Shown here piece after piece: positions 5,002 to 5,805 of a stretch of DNA of 5,805 bases. The notes beneath the pieces are model-generated. The model saw only the letters and a program-made list of their open reading frames with translations. It did no database searches and was not told where the DNA came from. The DNA comes from Ignavibacteriota bacterium (lineage in GTDB: Bacteria > Bacteroidota > Ignavibacteria > Palsa-1295): positions 1 through 5,805 of the forward strand of contig JANYLL010000116.1 in assembly GCA_025357895.1 (NCBI GenBank), in the 5' to 3' direction. Within the stretch, counting starts at the first letter, position 1. Each line of letters starts with the position of its first letter. Made by a program: the position numbers and the translations under genes.

Positions 5002-5009
5002 CAAAAATA
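5002..5009 (-). promoter_or_regulatory. Possible -7 box upstream of the KduD-like gene
   Basis: On the minus strand TATTTTTG (5009-5002) is an exact TAnnTTTG match, ending 7 nt before the ATG at 4994. I see no TTG at the usual spacing, so it would be a weak or activator-dependent promoter. The predicted start site falls within a few bases of the ATG. Confidence 0.4.
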
Positions 5010-5095
5010 CGAATAGTTCTACCGCTTGAGCTTTTTTAGTGCATTTTTCATTCTCAGCCACATCATATAATTTTAAAAAAATGTTATAAAAGGAG

Positions 5096-5117
5096 TTGTA
5101 ACTTTACTATGTTACAA
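5096..5117. promoter_or_regulatory. Perfect dyad TTGTAAC-N8-GTTACAA, candidate operator
   Basis: TTGTAAC (5096-5102) and GTTACAA (5111-5117) are exact reverse complements around an 8-bp spacer, a layout typical of sites for dimeric helix-turn-helix regulators. It lies in the divergent region, 102 bp from the KduD-like start and 96 bp from the secreted-protein start, so it could serve either gene. No regulator gene is in the window to match it to. Confidence 0.45.
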
Positions 5118-5157
5118 ATGTTTTCTAATTAAAGGAAACAATACGTAGATTGGATAA

Positions 5158-5180
5158 GCAGCTTTTAGAACTTAAGCTGC
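5158..5180. repeat. Hairpin/dyad upstream of the right-hand gene
   Basis: GCAGCTT (5158-5164) and AAGCTGC (5174-5180) form a perfect 7-bp stem with a 9-nt loop, ending 32 bp before the ATG at 5213. No T-run follows directly, so it is not a standard terminator. It may be a 5'-UTR hairpin or a second regulator site. Confidence 0.35.
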
Positions 5181-5212
5181 AATTATTTAAAGACTTTTAA
5201 CCAGTTATCGCT

Positions 5213-5805
5213 ATGAAAAAAAATATTATCTTGATAATTTTTATTTTGAATCTCGGTTCAATATATGCGCAAGCACCCTCATGGAAATGGGAACAATCTT
5301 TTGGCGGTCATAAGGATGATGCGCCCGGCGATATAATTACTGATCCTGAAGGCAATATCTATATGTCCGGTAATTTCAGCGATACGGCAACATTCGGTGA
5401 TAGTACGATTCACGAAAGTGATCCCTACATTGCAACAAACGGCTTTATCTGCAAGATGTCGCCTACGGGAAAAGTACTTTGGCTAAAACATACGGATGGC
5501 AACCCCTTATTTTTCAAATTTTCATCACTTACGTATTTTAATCATGCAATTTATTTTACCGCTCAATACAGTATAAATCCTTTAAAATTTGAACAACACA
5601 TCCTTACCGATAAGGGTGTAAATGAATATTCCTTCCTGGCGAAATTCACTACGGATGGTGAATTATTATGGATTAAGACTATTGCTGACTCAAATTCCAC
5701 TGATCCGTTATTACCCGGTAAATTAGCAGTCGATAGTTCAGGACATTTACTCATTGAGGGGGGGTATTCCGGAAAGGTAACAATACAAGGACAAGTTTTA
5801 CAAAC
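5213..5805 (+). CDS. Secreted SBBP-type beta-propeller protein (5' part, runs off right edge)
   Basis: The frame opens at ATG 5213 and stays open to the edge (197 codons plus two bases). Residues 1-20 are a Sec signal (KK at 2-3, hydrophobic 5-18, Y-A-Q before A21). The mature part holds repeats typical of SBBP-like beta-propellers in Bacteroidota and relatives: SFGGHKDDAPGDI (29-41), DPEGNIYMSGNFSDTATFG (44-62), GFICKMSPTGKVLWLKH (77-93), SFLAKFTTDGELLWIKT (140-156) and LAVDSSGHLLIEGGYSG (171-187). Each block pairs an 'x-D-x-x-G-x-x-h-h-x-G' strand with an 'h-h-x-K-h-x-x-x-G-x-x-h-W' strand. Such proteins are exported and often end in a type IX secretion sorting domain, which would lie outside the window. 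Binding partner unknown. No Shine-Dalgarno sequence; the signal peptide fixes the start. A run of seven G (5758-5764) lies within the coding sequence. Confidence 0.88.
   Translation, partial: MKKNIILIIFILNLGSIYAQAPSWKWEQSFGGHKDDAPGDIITDPEGNIYMSGNFSDTATFGDSTIHESDPYIATNGFICKMSPTGKVLWLKHTDGNPLFFKFSSLTYFNHAIYFTAQYSINPLKFEQHILTDKGVNEYSFLAKFTTDGELLWIKTIADSNSTDPLLPGKLAVDSSGHLLIEGGYSGKVTIQGQVLQ

Noticed and set aside
5088..5129. AGGAG followed by a short frame MLQMFSN
   Set aside because: The purine-rich motif is too far from the ATG, the peptide is only seven codons, and it overlaps the dyad.

Overview
The window looks like chromosomal DNA from the Bacteroidota/Chlorobiota/Ignavibacteriota (FCB) group. 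The evidence is several TAnnTTTG-type -7 promoter boxes, no Shine-Dalgarno sequence at any start codon, two large secreted repeat proteins with short Sec signals ending in A-Q, and SBBP-like beta-propeller repeats with DxxGNxYxxGxF signatures. A finer taxonomic placement is not possible by reading alone.

Layout. Positions 1-1645 (minus) hold the first 548 residues of a secreted, Gly/Asn/Thr-rich protein built from phage-tail-fibre-like modules; it runs off the left edge. Positions 1646-2163 are an AT-rich intergenic stretch with short repeats but no convincing gene. At 2164-2313 (plus) there is a well-formed candidate small RNA: a TTG-N20-TATTTTTG promoter, two hairpins, and a strong intrinsic terminator whose T-tract touches the stop codon of the convergent gene. 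Positions 2312-4994 are a co-directional minus-strand cluster, in transcription order: a KduD-like SDR dehydrogenase (4994-4227), a GIY-YIG nuclease-family gene (4139-3807), an IolB/KduI-family isomerase (3785-2991) and an RraA/HMG-aldolase-like protein (2959-2312). Positions 4995-5212 are a divergent intergenic region with a perfect 7-8-7 dyad that could be an operator. From 5213 (plus) a secreted beta-propeller-like protein runs off the right edge.

Function. The dehydrogenase, isomerase and RraA-like protein together suggest breakdown of a uronic or keto-sugar acid (unsaturated uronate, deoxy-ketogluconate or inositol-type intermediates). The isomerase reads more like IolB and the dehydrogenase more like KduD, so the exact substrate is open. 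No kinase, transporter or regulator is in view.

Most notable points: (1) the GIY-YIG gene lies inside a pair of inverted REP-like repeats, one of which encodes the protein's last residues and stop codon, and the unit sits within the sugar-acid cluster like a small mobile cassette; (2) the unassigned structured RNA at about 2199-2313; (3) near-identical TAnnTTTG boxes ending exactly 7 nt before two start codons, suggesting leaderless or nearly leaderless mRNAs.
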